NCBI GenBank assembly: GCA_944322815.1
Contig: CALUQB010000004.1
Span: 53,434-117,433, forward strand
Length of the DNA: 64,000 bases
Source: an uncultured Bacteroidales bacterium
GTDB taxonomy: Bacteria > Bacteroidota > Bacteroidia > Bacteroidales > UBA932
Direction of reading: 5' to 3'
Translations under genes and position numbers: made by a program
The notes under the pieces: generated by a model
What the model was told of the DNA's origin: nothing
Seen by the model: only the letters and a program-made list of their open reading frames with translations
Databases searched by the model: none
Shown here: piece by piece, positions 43,782-52,616 of the stretch
How the letters are laid out: each line of letters opens with the position of its first letter
Numbering within the stretch: the first letter of the stretch is position 1

Positions 43782-43863
43782 GCGGGCGTGTTGTAATTGG
43801 TAGCCAAGCCAGACTTAGGATCTGGTGCCGCAAGGCGTATGGGTTCGAGTCCCTTCGCCCGCA
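43782..43863 (+). tRNA. tRNA-Leu (anticodon UAG)
   Basis: Acceptor GCGGGCG/CGCCCGC, anticodon stem CCAGA/TCTGG around CTTAGGA (anticodon TAG), a long class II variable arm (TGCCGCAAGGCGT) and T-arm GGG-TTCGAGT-CCC. CCA is not encoded. It has its own promoter and terminator. Confidence 0.96.
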
Positions 43864-43864
43864 C

Positions 43865-43905
43865 AAAGAGACAGAGGCCGGATTTTCCGCCTCTGTCTTT
43901 GTTTT
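43865..43905 (+). terminator. terminator after tRNA-Leu
   Basis: AGACAGAGGC (43869-43878) pairs with GCCTCTGTCT (43889-43898), followed by TTGTTTT. Confidence 0.75.
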
Positions 43906-43948
43906 ATCATAGTATTTCTGGCGTCTTTACCCTTAACCTTTCCATAAC

Positions 43949-43997
43949 ATGAAATTGAATATGAAGAATAATAAATATTCTTCATATTCAATTTCAT
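43949..43997. repeat. perfect 22-bp inverted repeat
   Basis: Two perfect 22-base arms (43949-43970 and 43976-43997) enclose ATAAA. The sequence is AT-rich (starts ATGAAATTGAATATG) and lies between tRNA-Leu and the NUDIX gene with no T-run. No gene is seen in 43906-44049. Confidence 0.9.
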
Positions 43998-44049
43998 CAG
44001 CTGTACAGACAACAATAAAACCGACAGACAAATAACTGACTGCAAAAAG

Positions 44050-44628
44050 TCAGAGAAGGCCGTTCATGGCGAAATACTTCCAGAGAGGAGCTGCCATGAG
44101 AGCCTGACGGAGCTTGTCGGAAACCAGAAGCTGCCTGACCTGCTCCACAGTGAGCAGACATACACTCAAGTCCTCCGTGCTGTCAAGATGCTGCGAAGAG
44201 ACTTTGTGCACCCCCTTGGCCAGGAAACAGTGGGTAAGATTGCTGGTTGTGCTGGGATTCCCCGAAATAAGCATCAGCTCGCTCCATTCACCTCCGCCAT
44301 AGCCTGTCTCCTCCTCCAGTTCACGCCGTGCAGCCTGCAGGGGTGACTCGCCTTTTTCTATCACCCCTGCCGCTATCTCATAACAGGTCTTGCCCAATCC
44401 GTAACGGAACTGCCGCTCCATAACGAAATGCCCGTCCTCAGTAATGGCAATGACATTTATCCAGTCAGGATATTCGAGAACATAAAATTCGGGATTTATC
44501 CTGCCGTCAGGCAATTTTACCTCATCATGACGCACTGTCAGCCAGGGACGTCTGAACAGATATTCGCTGCTCACGGTTTCCCATTTGCCGTCCTCGCTGA
44601 CAGCGTCATCTATATTGAAATCCTTCAT
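44050..44628 (-). CDS. NUDIX hydrolase (ADP-ribose pyrophosphatase-like)
   Basis: A 192-residue NUDIX enzyme. The Nudix box is complete (GVIEKGESPLQAARRELEEETGYGGG), with the REEE-type metal ligands. An N-terminal YLFRRPWLTVRHDEVKLPDGR strand and a VIAITEDGHFVMERQFRYGLGKTCYEIAAG core resemble the ADP-sugar/ADP-ribose pyrophosphatase subgroup, though the substrate cannot be fixed. The start at 44628 lies 1 bp after the fumarase stop, so translation is coupled; a longer reading frame into fumarase is an artefact. Confidence 0.9.
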   Translation of the reverse strand: MKDFNIDDAVSEDGKWETVSSEYLFRRPWLTVRHDEVKLPDGRINPEFYVLEYPDWINVIAITEDGHFVMERQFRYGLGKTCYEIAAGVIEKGESPLQAARRELEEETGYGGGEWSELMLISGNPSTTSNLTHCFLAKGVHKVSSQHLDSTEDLSVCLLTVEQVRQLLVSDKLRQALMAAPLWKYFAMNGLL

Positions 44629-44629
44629 A

Positions 44630-46246
44630 CTACAGTCCGAACTTCTTGAAGAAATCATTCCCCTTGTCATCCACGAGGATGAAAGCAGGGAAATCCTCCA
44701 CGCGGATCTTCCAGATAGCCTCCATACCGAGCTCAGGATACTCCAGACACTCGATAGACTTGATATTGTTCTGTGCAAGGATGGCTGCAGGACCTCCGAT
44801 AGATCCGAGATAGAAGCCTCCGTGCTTCTTGCATGCATCTGTCACCTGCTGGCTTCTGTTGCCTTTCGCCAGCATCACCATGCTGCCGCCATGAGACTGG
44901 AAAAGGTCCACATACGGATCCATCCTGCCCGCGGTAGTCGGTCCCATGGAACCGCAAGGCATTCCTGAAGGAGTCTTCGCAGGACCGGCATAATACACTG
45001 GATGGTCTTTCAGATACTGAGGCATGGCCTCTCCCCTGTCCAGACGCTCCTTGATCTTCGCATGAGCTATGTCGCGAGCCACTATGATGGTTCCGCTCAG
45101 GCTCAGACGGGTGGAAACCGGATATTTGTGCAGTTCGCTGAGAATCTCGGACATAGGCTGGTCCAGATTTATCCTCACGGCATCACCCTCCCCTGCCTGA
45201 CGCAGTTCTTCAGGGATAAGCCGTCCCGGATTGTCATCAAGTTTCTCTATCCAGATACCGTCCTTGTTTATCTTGCACTTGATGTTCCTGTCCGCAGAAC
45301 AGCTGACGCCCAGACCGACAGGGCAGCTTGCACCGTGACGCGGCAGACGGATGATACGCACGTCATGGGCATAATACTTGCCGCCGAACTGTGCTCCAAG
45401 GCCCAGCCTGTGCGCAGCTTCCAGCACCTCCTGCTCCAGAGCCACATCCCTGAAAGCCCGGCCTGTCTCATCACCGGAAGTAGGCAGCGTGTCATAATAA
45501 TGAGTGGAAGCCAGCTTCACGGTCAGCAGGTTCTTCTCGGCGGAAGTACCTCCTATGACGAAAGCGATATGATACGGAGGGCATGCAGCAGTGCCGAGGG
45601 TCTTCATCTTCGACACCAGAAACGGAACCAGAGTCTGAGGATTCAGGACGGCCTTGGTCTCCTGATAGAGATAAGTCTTGTTCGCTGAGCCTCCGCCCTT
45701 TGTCACGCACAGGAACCTGTATTCCATGCCCTCAGTAGCCTCGATATCTATCTGGGCCGGCAGGTTGCACTTCGTATTCACTTCCTCATACATGGAAAGC
45801 GGGGCATTCTGCGAATAGCGGAGATTTTCCTCCGTATATGTCTTGAAGACACCGAGAGACAGCGCCTCTTCGTCACAATACCCGGTCCATACCTGCTGTC
45901 CCTTCTCGCCATGGACTATCGCGGTACCGGTATCCTGACAGAACGGGAGCACTCCCTTCGCAGCCACCTCGGCATTGCGCAGGAAAGTCAGGGCCACATA
46001 TTTGTCATTGTCGCTGGCCTCGGGATCGGACAGGATCTTCGCCACCTGCTCGTTATGCGCAGGACGAAGCATGAAGGAAACATCACGGAAAGCCGCATTA
46101 GCCATGGCCGTCAGTCCCTCTTTCTCCACTTTCAGGATCGGTTTACCCTCGAATTCACTTACTGACACATAGTCTTTGGTCAGCAGATAATACTCAGTCT
46201 TGTCCTCGCCAAGCTGAAACATCGGTGCATATTTGAATTCTACCAT
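44630..46246 (-). CDS. class I (iron-sulfur) fumarate hydratase
   Basis: A 538-residue class I fumarase, an oxygen-sensitive [4Fe-4S] enzyme interconverting fumarate and malate. The alpha part has a first cluster Cys in [13 protein letters not shown]; the other two are probably in GVSCSADRN and in the beta part ([23 protein letters not shown]). [16 protein letters not shown] also fits. Alpha and beta parts are in one chain, as in FumA/FumB of E. coli. It serves the reductive, fumarate-producing branch in anaerobic Bacteroidales. The NUDIX gene follows directly. Confidence 0.95.
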   Translation of the reverse strand: MVEFKYAPMFQLGEDKTEYYLLTKDYVSVSEFEGKPILKVEKEGLTAMANAAFRDVSFMLRPAHNEQVAKILSDPEASDNDKYVALTFLRNAEVAAKGVLPFCQDTGTAIVHGEKGQQVWTGYCDEEALSLGVFKTYTEENLRYSQNAPLSMYEEVNTKCNLPAQIDIEATEGMEYRFLCVTKGGGSANKTYLYQETKAVLNPQTLVPFLVSKMKTLGTAACPPYHIAFVIGGTSAEKNLLTVKLASTHYYDTLPTSGDETGRAFRDVALEQEVLEAAHRLGLGAQFGGKYYAHDVRIIRLPRHGASCPVGLGVSCSADRNIKCKINKDGIWIEKLDDNPGRLIPEELRQAGEGDAVRINLDQPMSEILSELHKYPVSTRLSLSGTIIVARDIAHAKIKERLDRGEAMPQYLKDHPVYYAGPAKTPSGMPCGSMGPTTAGRMDPYVDLFQSHGGSMVMLAKGNRSQQVTDACKKHGGFYLGSIGGPAAILAQNNIKSIECLEYPELGMEAIWKIRVEDFPAFILVDDKGNDFFKKFGL

Positions 46247-46281
46247 ATCAATTATTGTTTAAACTTCTTTCTGGAAATATT

Positions 46282-46350
46282 CTTGCCCGAAGGGCAATAA
46301 AAAATTGGCCTCATCGGCCAATTACCTTTCGGAATTGACCGGAAACGGTC
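46282..46350. repeat. three tandem small hairpins between prfB and fumarase
   Basis: TTGCCC-GAA-GGGCAA (46282-46296), AATTGGCC-TCATC-GGCCAATT (46302-46322) and TGACCG-GAAA-CGGTCA (46335-46350). The middle one has a T-run after it on the minus strand. Similar hairpin clusters lie at 48639-48679 and 53731-53791. Confidence 0.8.
46295..46322 (-). terminator. probable prfB terminator
   Basis: The middle hairpin of the cluster, AATTGGCC/GGCCAATT, is followed on the minus strand by TTTTTATT, about 40 nt past the prfB stop. Confidence 0.65.
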
Positions 46351-46360
46351 ACCGAATACC

Positions 46361-47479
46361 TTATTTGCCGGAACCGGCACCCATAAGATAAACCTTCATG
46401 AACTCGTTCAGGTCACCGTCCAGGACTCCCTGGGTATCGGAAGTCTCATAGCCAGTACGCAAGTCCTTCACCATCTTGTACGGATGCAGGACATAGCTCC
46501 GGATCTGGGAACCCCATTCTATCTTCTTTTTCTGTCCCTCCAGCTCGGCCTGCTTCTCCTGGCGTTTCTTCAATTCCAAATCATACAGACGCGATTTCAG
46601 GATACGCAAGGCATTCTGGCGGTTGTCCAGCTGGGAACGGGTCTCGGTATTTTCCACCACGATACCGGTCGGGATATGACGGACACGGACTCCTGTCTCC
46701 ACCTTGTTCACATTCTGTCCGCCTGCTCCGCTGGAACGGTAGGTATCCCACTCCAGGTCGGCAGGATTGATTTCTATCTCTATGGTATCATCGACCAGAG
46801 GATATACGAAGACTGACGAAAACGTGGTCTGGCGCTTGCCCTGGGCGTTGAACGGGGATATGCGCACCAGCCGGTGGACTCCGCTCTCGGCTTTCAGATA
46901 GCCGAATGCATAGTCGCCCTCGAACTGTATGGTAGCAGACTTGATACCGGCATCCTCTCCTTCAAGCATGTCAGTGACAGTGAGCTTATAGCCGTTCCGT
47001 TCTCCCCATCGCATATACATACGCATCAGCATGGAAGACCAGTCATTAGCCTCGGTACCGCCGGCACCGGAATTGATGGTCAGGATAGCTCCCAGACTGT
47101 CACCCTCCTCACCCAGCATGTTTTTCAGTTCCAGATTCTCCACCAATTCCGACGCTGACTTGAATCCTGCTGCAAGTTCCTTCATTTCAGCAGTCTCCAC
47201 ATCTTCGGAAGCAGTGTCCGCACTCTCTTTCGCGAACTCGTAGAGAACATCCAGGTCAGCCACTGCAGAAGCAGCCTCGTCATAACCTGTCACCCACGAT
47301 TTCACGCCTGAAAGTTCCTTCAGATATTTTTCCGCTTCCTTGGGATCGTCCCAGAATCCCGCCTCCAGAGTCTTTTTCTGTTTCTCCGCCACTTCCTGAC
47401 GCTTCCCGTCTATGTTGAGACACTTGTCCAGGGTCTCCACTCTCTGCCTGAGTTCCTTTATCTGCTCTGCTGTTATCAT
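46361..47479 (-). CDS. prfB: peptide chain release factor 2, without the usual frameshift site
   Basis: A 372-residue release factor recognising UAA/UGA. The SPF recognition tripeptide (RISPFNAQGKRQT) and the GGQ loop (RSSGAGGQNVNKVETGVR) are present. In most bacteria a UGA near codon 25 needs a +1 frameshift; here the equivalent stretch (ETLDKCLNIDGKR) is open in one frame with no UGA, so that autoregulation is absent. The start at 47479 is supported by a -7 box at 47543-47550; a longer reading from 47569 would begin before transcription does. Confidence 0.96.
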   Translation of the reverse strand: MITAEQIKELRQRVETLDKCLNIDGKRQEVAEKQKKTLEAGFWDDPKEAEKYLKELSGVKSWVTGYDEAASAVADLDVLYEFAKESADTASEDVETAEMKELAAGFKSASELVENLELKNMLGEEGDSLGAILTINSGAGGTEANDWSSMLMRMYMRWGERNGYKLTVTDMLEGEDAGIKSATIQFEGDYAFGYLKAESGVHRLVRISPFNAQGKRQTTFSSVFVYPLVDDTIEIEINPADLEWDTYRSSGAGGQNVNKVETGVRVRHIPTGIVVENTETRSQLDNRQNALRILKSRLYDLELKKRQEKQAELEGQKKKIEWGSQIRSYVLHPYKMVKDLRTGYETSDTQGVLDGDLNEFMKVYLMGAGSGK

Positions 47480-47542
47480 CTTTATGAATTTTCTTTTCCC
47501 TGCCTGCCACAGCGCATTTTCCGATGCGGCAGGCATATCCTG

Positions 47543-47550
47543 CAAAGATA
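47543..47550 (-). promoter_or_regulatory. -7 box of prfB
   Basis: Minus-strand TATCTTTG, about 64 nt before the prfB ATG and just past the asnA stop. Confidence 0.45.
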
Positions 47551-47565
47551 GAAAATTTTCACATA

Positions 47566-48603
47566 TCACACCAGATCGATGCCGTGCTCACGACATGTCG
47601 CGACCATATCCTCCGGCCAGATGCTGCTCTGGATTTCTCCGATATGGGCCTTGCGTAGCAGATACATGCACAGTCGCGACTGGCCGATACCTCCGCCTAT
47701 GGTACACGGGAGTTCTCCGGCGAGGAGTTTCTTATGGAAATACAGATCTTTTTTCCACTCCTGATGCCTGATGGCCAACTGTCTCTCCATGGCGGCTTCA
47801 TCCACCCTGATACCCATGCTCGACACCTCGAAAGCACTCTGCAAGACAGGATTCCAGAGCAGGATATCCCCGTTCAGCCCCTCGAAGCCATAAGAATCCA
47901 CCGTACTCCAGTCATCGTAGTCTGCGGCACGTCCGTCATGCGGTTTCCCGTCAGAAAGATCGGCACCTATTCCTATCACGAAGACTGCCTTGTGCTGCCG
48001 TACTATCTCGTTTTCCCTCTCCTTCGGCGTCATACCAGGATAAAGCTGCAGCAACTCCTCCGAATGAATGAAGAAAATATCTTCCGGCAGCATCGGTTCT
48101 ATCTGCGGGAATTCCACGAACACCTTGTTTTCCGTGACCTTTATCGCCTCGTAAATCCTTCTTACAGTAGCTTTCAGAAAACTGATGTTCCTGTCCTCGC
48201 GTCTGATGACCTTTTCCCAGTCCCACTGGTCGACATATATAGAATGCAGGTTGTCAAGCTCCTCGTCCGGCCTCAACGCATTCATGTCAGTGTAGATTCC
48301 TCTTCCCGGTCCGACATTCATCTGCGCCAGCTTGAGCCTCTTCCATTTGGCAAGGGAATGCACGACCTCAGCCTTCCTCTCCCCCATCGACTTGATCGGG
48401 AAGGACACCGGCCTCTCCACACTGTTCAGGTCATCGTTTATACCTGTCCCGGAGAGCACCATCATAGGTGCGGTCACCCTCAGCAACGCCAGCTGGGCCG
48501 ACAAGTTCTCCTGGAACATATCCTTCACATATTTGATCGCTTTTTCGGTATTCTCTACGTTTTCGAGCACATTCCTGTACCCTTCGGGCAATGTCAGCGG
48601 CAT
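47566..48603 (-). CDS. asnA: aspartate-ammonia ligase (asparagine synthetase A)
   Basis: A 345-residue ammonia-dependent asparagine synthetase, related to class II aminoacyl-tRNA synthetases. The family start (PEGYRNVLENVENTEKAIKYVKDMF), LLRVTAPMMVLSGTGINDDLNSVERPVSF, the DQWDWEKVI motif and the C-terminal GGGIGQSRLCMYLLRKAHIGEIQSS are clear. The start at 48603 is canonical. Its leader contains two small hairpins (48639-48679) and lies opposite the cysteine synthase promoter; the hairpins may be regulatory. Confidence 0.97.
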   Translation of the reverse strand: MPLTLPEGYRNVLENVENTEKAIKYVKDMFQENLSAQLALLRVTAPMMVLSGTGINDDLNSVERPVSFPIKSMGERKAEVVHSLAKWKRLKLAQMNVGPGRGIYTDMNALRPDEELDNLHSIYVDQWDWEKVIRREDRNISFLKATVRRIYEAIKVTENKVFVEFPQIEPMLPEDIFFIHSEELLQLYPGMTPKERENEIVRQHKAVFVIGIGADLSDGKPHDGRAADYDDWSTVDSYGFEGLNGDILLWNPVLQSAFEVSSMGIRVDEAAMERQLAIRHQEWKKDLYFHKKLLAGELPCTIGGGIGQSRLCMYLLRKAHIGEIQSSIWPEDMVATCREHGIDLV

Positions 48604-48638
48604 ATTAAAAAGTTTTAGTTTGTCAAGTCCGTCATAAT

Positions 48639-48679
48639 ATTGGCCGTGACGGCCAATGAGATATTGGTCGGAACGACCA
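48639..48679. repeat. two tandem small hairpins in the asnA leader
   Basis: ATTGGCCG-TGA-CGGCCAAT (48639-48657) and TGGTCG-GAA-CGACCA (48665-48679), the same design as the cluster at 46282-46350. The asnA transcript would start at about the second one. Confidence 0.8.
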
Positions 48680-48684
48680 TCATA

Positions 48685-48692
48685 CAAAAATA
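48685..48692 (-). promoter_or_regulatory. -7 box of asnA
   Basis: Minus-strand TATTTTTG fits TAnnTTTG; the start would be near 48678, about 75 nt before the ATG. Confidence 0.4.
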
Positions 48693-48715
48693 ATAAAAAT
48701 TATGGGAATTTTTTG

Positions 48716-48723
48716 TAAATTTG
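48716..48723 (+). promoter_or_regulatory. -7 box of the cysteine synthase gene
   Basis: TAAATTTG, about 33 nt before the ATG at 48757, back to back with the asnA promoter. Confidence 0.5.
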
Positions 48724-48756
48724 TGGAATAAACGGACTTCCCAAACAGACAGGAAA

Positions 48757-49665
48757 ATGGATATAAAGGACAATATCCTCGGAACCATCGGCAACACCCC
48801 GATGGTCAGGATCAACAGACTTAACCCGAATCCGGCAGTCAACATATTCGCGAAGCTTGAAGGTTTCAACCCTACCGGCAGCATCAAGGACAGGATAGCC
48901 CTGAAAATGATAGAGGATGCTGAAGCAGACGGCAGGCTGAAGCCGGGACAGACCATCATCGAGCCTACTTCCGGAAATACCGGCATAGGACTGGCCATAG
49001 TGGGCATCATCAAGGGCTATTCCGTGGAGATAGTCATGAGCGATGCGGTATCCGTGGAGCGCAGGAAAATCATACGTTCCTACGGCGCGACCGTAACCCT
49101 GACCCCGGGAAACGAAGGAACCGACGGGGCCATAAGGCTGGCCAGGAAAAAGGTCGCGGAAAATCCCGGAAAATACTTCATGCCGGACCAGTTCAAGAAT
49201 GCGGCCAACTATCTCACCCACTACCAGTCCACAGCCCTGGAAATATGGCAGCAGACAGGGGGAAAGATAGACTATCTGGTCTGCGCACTGGGTACGTCAG
49301 GGACCATCATGGGGCTGTCGAAGTTCCTGAAAGTGATGAATCCGCACATAAAGGTGGTCTGCGCCCACCCTGTCCGGGGACATTATATCCAGGGACTGAA
49401 GAACATGGAGGAAGCTATCGTACCTGCCATCTACGATCCGTCGCAGATAGACATCCAGGAGATGATAGAGAGCGAGGAGGCCATCACCATGGCTCGCAGG
49501 ATCATCGCAGAAGAGGCTATTTTCGCAGGGATGAGCAGCGGTGCCGCCATGCTCGCCGCCGCCCGTACCGCACGGCATATCAGCAGCGGAAACATAGTGG
49601 TAGTCTTCCCTGACCGTGCGGAGAAATACCTCAGCACCGGTATGTTCGCGGAGATCGAAGGGTAG
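48757..49665 (+). CDS. cysteine synthase, PLP-dependent (CysK/CysM type)
   Basis: A 302-residue O-acetylserine sulfhydrylase-type enzyme. The PLP Lys lies in NPTGSIKDRIA, the substrate loop is PTSGNTGIGLA and the phosphate-binding loop is ALGTSGTIMGLSKFLK. Length and the SSGAAMLAA end fit the short CysK/CysM forms without a CBS domain. CysK and CysM cannot be told apart here. It is convergent with the ATPase gene that follows, separated by 24 bp. Confidence 0.93.
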   Translation: MDIKDNILGTIGNTPMVRINRLNPNPAVNIFAKLEGFNPTGSIKDRIALKMIEDAEADGRLKPGQTIIEPTSGNTGIGLAIVGIIKGYSVEIVMSDAVSVERRKIIRSYGATVTLTPGNEGTDGAIRLARKKVAENPGKYFMPDQFKNAANYLTHYQSTALEIWQQTGGKIDYLVCALGTSGTIMGLSKFLKVMNPHIKVVCAHPVRGHYIQGLKNMEEAIVPAIYDPSQIDIQEMIESEEAITMARRIIAEEAIFAGMSSGAAMLAAARTARHISSGNIVVVFPDRAEKYLSTGMFAEIEG

Positions 49666-49689
49666 GAAAAGATATATAGGTATATAAGT

Positions 49690-50829
49690 TCAGAAATTTT
49701 CCCTTAGCCATTCTGCGAAGAAATAGTCATATACCTTGTATGAGCCATTGGTATAAGTCAGCATATCATTCTTCAACAGGGCTTTGGCAGCTGCCTGCAC
49801 CGAACTCGCCGATGAAAGCCTGTACTTATTGACGAATTCCGCTGATGTAATACCTTTTGCATCCCCTTCCCTGGCCACTGCCTGAAGCAACATCTTCTGC
49901 TTCGGCGCCAGTCTCGAAAGCAAGTCCTTGAAACTGTTTTCCTGAACTGAAATCACGTTATGTTCCGCCATGAGAATCTTATCTTCAGTACAGTTTTCAC
50001 CTTGCTCTGTCAAGGCAAACAGTTCATTCATCATCATCTGTACAAACCATGTACAGCCATCATAATTCCGGTAAACCCGTTCCGCGACTCCAATATCGAT
50101 ATGCCGTCCGTACCTTTCAAACATACTTGAAGAAAAATCCGCATAAATTTCCAAAGGAATCGGCTCAAGTCCCATAGATATGGCACTCTGGTAAAATGGC
50201 CTTGAAGAAGAATTGAACATATTGTTCATCAGATGTCTCTTGCTTCCGGAAAATACAAACACAGTATTTCTGCATTTCTGAATCTCCGTTCTCAGCAGCG
50301 CCTCAACATTCTTTTCCCCGTATGTTCCTATCTGCTGGAATTCATCTATCGCCACCACGCACGGCATGTCAGCTGCCTCCAGATATTCGAAAATCTCTGA
50401 CAACGTAGTCTGTGGAGAAACTATCTCTCCAAGCCCTATTTCAAATTTCGGTTCTCCTGTAGCAGGATCGAGGCTGAAACCTGCACGCAACGACTTTATT
50501 GTCTGAAAGAATTTCTCTTGCAATGCTTTCCACCGCGGTTTCAGTTCGTCATAGACGGCCTTGCCGAGCAAATAGACAAATTCCGCCAATGAACCGGTAG
50601 AATAGATATCAACAAAAAATGTATGGAAATCCCTGCGGATATCAGGGATGGAAAATGTATGTTGAATAAGTCCTGTCTTTCCCATACGGCGGGGGGAAAT
50701 CAAAGCAGTATTCCGTCCGTTCCGTATCTGTCGGATCAGGAAATCCGTCTCCTTCTTCCTGTCGCAGAAATACTCGTCCGAAATGTACTTTCCTACCACA
50801 AACGGGTTCTGGAATGCCTGTTTTTTCAT
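49690..50829 (-). CDS. archaeal-type ATPase (PF01637-like)
   Basis: A 379-residue ATPase: N-terminal NPFVVGKYISDEYFCDRKKE, P-loop SPRRMGKTGL (residues 45-54, Lys51, Thr52), Walker B CVVAIDEFQQI, sensor-like VFVFSGSKRHLMNNMF and a C-terminal winged-helix part (SAEFVNKYRLSSASSVQAAAKALLKND). Such single proteins are common and multiplied in Bacteroidales, with no assigned role. A paralogue with damaged motifs lies at 36970. A -7 box (50862-50869) sits inside a palindrome, suggesting local control. The next upstream gene is also AAA-like but from another family. Confidence 0.88.
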   Translation of the reverse strand: MKKQAFQNPFVVGKYISDEYFCDRKKETDFLIRQIRNGRNTALISPRRMGKTGLIQHTFSIPDIRRDFHTFFVDIYSTGSLAEFVYLLGKAVYDELKPRWKALQEKFFQTIKSLRAGFSLDPATGEPKFEIGLGEIVSPQTTLSEIFEYLEAADMPCVVAIDEFQQIGTYGEKNVEALLRTEIQKCRNTVFVFSGSKRHLMNNMFNSSSRPFYQSAISMGLEPIPLEIYADFSSSMFERYGRHIDIGVAERVYRNYDGCTWFVQMMMNELFALTEQGENCTEDKILMAEHNVISVQENSFKDLLSRLAPKQKMLLQAVAREGDAKGITSAEFVNKYRLSSASSVQAAAKALLKNDMLTYTNGSYKVYDYFFAEWLRENF

Positions 50830-50852
50830 ACGAAGCTATATTATTATAATTT

Positions 50853-50876
50853 CAATTATTGCAAATATAATAATTG
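50853..50876. repeat. palindrome over the ATPase promoter
   Basis: CAATTATT (50853-50860) and AATAATTG (50869-50876) are inverted copies around the minus-strand -7 box TATATTTG (50862-50869). It is a candidate operator. The rest of 50877-51031 shows nothing convincing. Confidence 0.5.
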
Positions 50877-51031
50877 TAGCAACAATAACAAATTTCAATC
50901 GGCAAATGGCAAAAACTGTTTTGAACCGATAGTAAAATTCAGACACATTTACGACCCTTCAGATATTGGCAAGACAGAATATCAATATGAGGACCGCACA
51001 GTTACGTGGCCTGAAAAAATATGTGTTCCGA

Positions 51032-52573
51032 CTACTCAATCTTCCATTCTTCTATGCGGCGGGTGGAGGTGGAGAAGTTCACTCCGATCCTGTAGAGGCG
51101 GCGGCTGTCTGATGCAAACGGTCTGGCATAACCTTTTTCCCCGATCTGGCGCAGGGCTTCCTCTGCCGATGAATCCACTTTCAGTTCGATGACGTAAATG
51201 AACCTGTCGGTCTGGATCAGCAGGTCGATACGGCCGTTGCTGGTCTGCCGCTCGGCATCGATGTATATACCGAGAAGCTCCATAATGATATAGATCGCAT
51301 ACTGGAAGTTCTTCTCGGCATTTCCTTGAATCTGATATGGGGTTCCGGCGAAAAGCGATGACAGGACAGACATGAAATCTTCCGGTCTTCCTTGCTGCAG
51401 TGCCGATGAAAGGCTAAACACTACATTACTGCCCGATACATCGTTCAATGTCGTATAATACTTCAGCAGATAGTTCAGGAAGCCACGTTTGACCTCCAGA
51501 TTAGGAAATGTCAGATGATAGATGAAGTAATCGGCATTGTAGCCGGAAATGGTCAGATATCCGGTCTGGAACAGAAGCGGGACAGGATTCTCATATATGG
51601 CATCGACAGTACTCATCAGAGTGGAATCCACATCCTGGTGTTCCAGTGTCGAAACATCGAATGACGTTCTCTTCATGATTTCGACCAGAAATGTCGGAGT
51701 CCCTGTCTCGAACCAATATTCATGAAACTCGTTCTTCTGAAAGGTATTGAGCAGACTGAACGGATTATAAATTCCCGGACCGGACCTGGCAAAATGATAT
51801 CCGTCATACCACTTCTTAAGCCTGGCATAACATTCTTCTGCAGAAAGCCCGTTCTCTGCCGCCAGTTCCTTCACACTGTCACCGAAATACTCATGCAGGT
51901 CATCTTCCGAAACACCGCAGATATCCGCATAACGAGAGTCAAGGGAAATGTCATTCAGATTGTTCAACCCGCTGAACACACTCAGCCTGCCCAGTTTCGT
52001 GACACCTGTCAGGAAACCGAACCTGATATACCGGCCCTCCTTCTTTATTACGCTGTAGAATCCCTGCAGGATACGTCTGACACTTTCTCCAAGTTCCTGA
52101 TTCCCCAAAGCATCCAACATAGGCTTGTCATACTCGTCTATCAGGACTACGGCCTGCCGTCCTGTTTTCTCAGCCACGGTTTCTATTATATCCTGAAACC
52201 GCAGATCGGGCTGGCTGTAACCCTTTTCCACCCCATACTTCTCTTCCCACTTTTTCAGATTCTTGTCCAGAGTATCACTCAGATCATCCACTGTCTGATA
52301 TGTCTTGCCGCTCATATCCAGACGAAACACAGGTGACTCTGTCCAGTCTTCAGCAAGTTTTTCTATCGCCAGGCCTGAAAACAGTTCTTTCCTGCCCTGG
52401 AAATATGCTTCCATCGTGGAAACCAGAAGGCTCTTTCCGAACCGGCGCGGTCGGCTCAGAAAATAATACTCACCCTCTGATATCATTTTGTAAATCAGTG
52501 CGGTCTTGTCCACATAGACATAACCTCCGTTACGGATTTTTTCAAATTCCTGTATTCCTATGGGATATCTCAT
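51032..52573 (-). CDS. AAA-ATPase-like protein with C-terminal PD-(D/E)XK nuclease domain (PF09820/DUF1703)
   Basis: A 513-residue protein of a family greatly expanded in Bacteroidales. The ATPase half starts YPIGIQEFEKIRNGGYVYVDKTALIYKM, with P-loop SRPRRFGKSLLVST and Walker B AVVLIDEYDKPML. The C-terminal domain ends with a nuclease-type core: GRIDLLIQTDRFIYVIELKVD followed by the SAEEALRQIGEKGYA helix, giving the D-ExK pattern. The cellular role is unknown; defence or mobile-element links have been suggested but nothing here proves one. A -7 box at 52602-52609 precedes it. Confidence 0.9.
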   Translation of the reverse strand: MRYPIGIQEFEKIRNGGYVYVDKTALIYKMISEGEYYFLSRPRRFGKSLLVSTMEAYFQGRKELFSGLAIEKLAEDWTESPVFRLDMSGKTYQTVDDLSDTLDKNLKKWEEKYGVEKGYSQPDLRFQDIIETVAEKTGRQAVVLIDEYDKPMLDALGNQELGESVRRILQGFYSVIKKEGRYIRFGFLTGVTKLGRLSVFSGLNNLNDISLDSRYADICGVSEDDLHEYFGDSVKELAAENGLSAEECYARLKKWYDGYHFARSGPGIYNPFSLLNTFQKNEFHEYWFETGTPTFLVEIMKRTSFDVSTLEHQDVDSTLMSTVDAIYENPVPLLFQTGYLTISGYNADYFIYHLTFPNLEVKRGFLNYLLKYYTTLNDVSGSNVVFSLSSALQQGRPEDFMSVLSSLFAGTPYQIQGNAEKNFQYAIYIIMELLGIYIDAERQTSNGRIDLLIQTDRFIYVIELKVDSSAEEALRQIGEKGYARPFASDSRRLYRIGVNFSTSTRRIEEWKIE

Positions 52574-52601
52574 GGTCTTGCCATTTCACATGTATTCCAG
52601 A

Positions 52602-52609
52602 CAAATATA
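52602..52609 (-). promoter_or_regulatory. -7 box of the AAA/PD-(D/E)XK gene
   Basis: Minus-strand TATATTTG, about 29 nt before the ATG at 52573 and just past the AraC-type gene. Confidence 0.5.
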
Positions 52610-52616
52610 CTAAATT

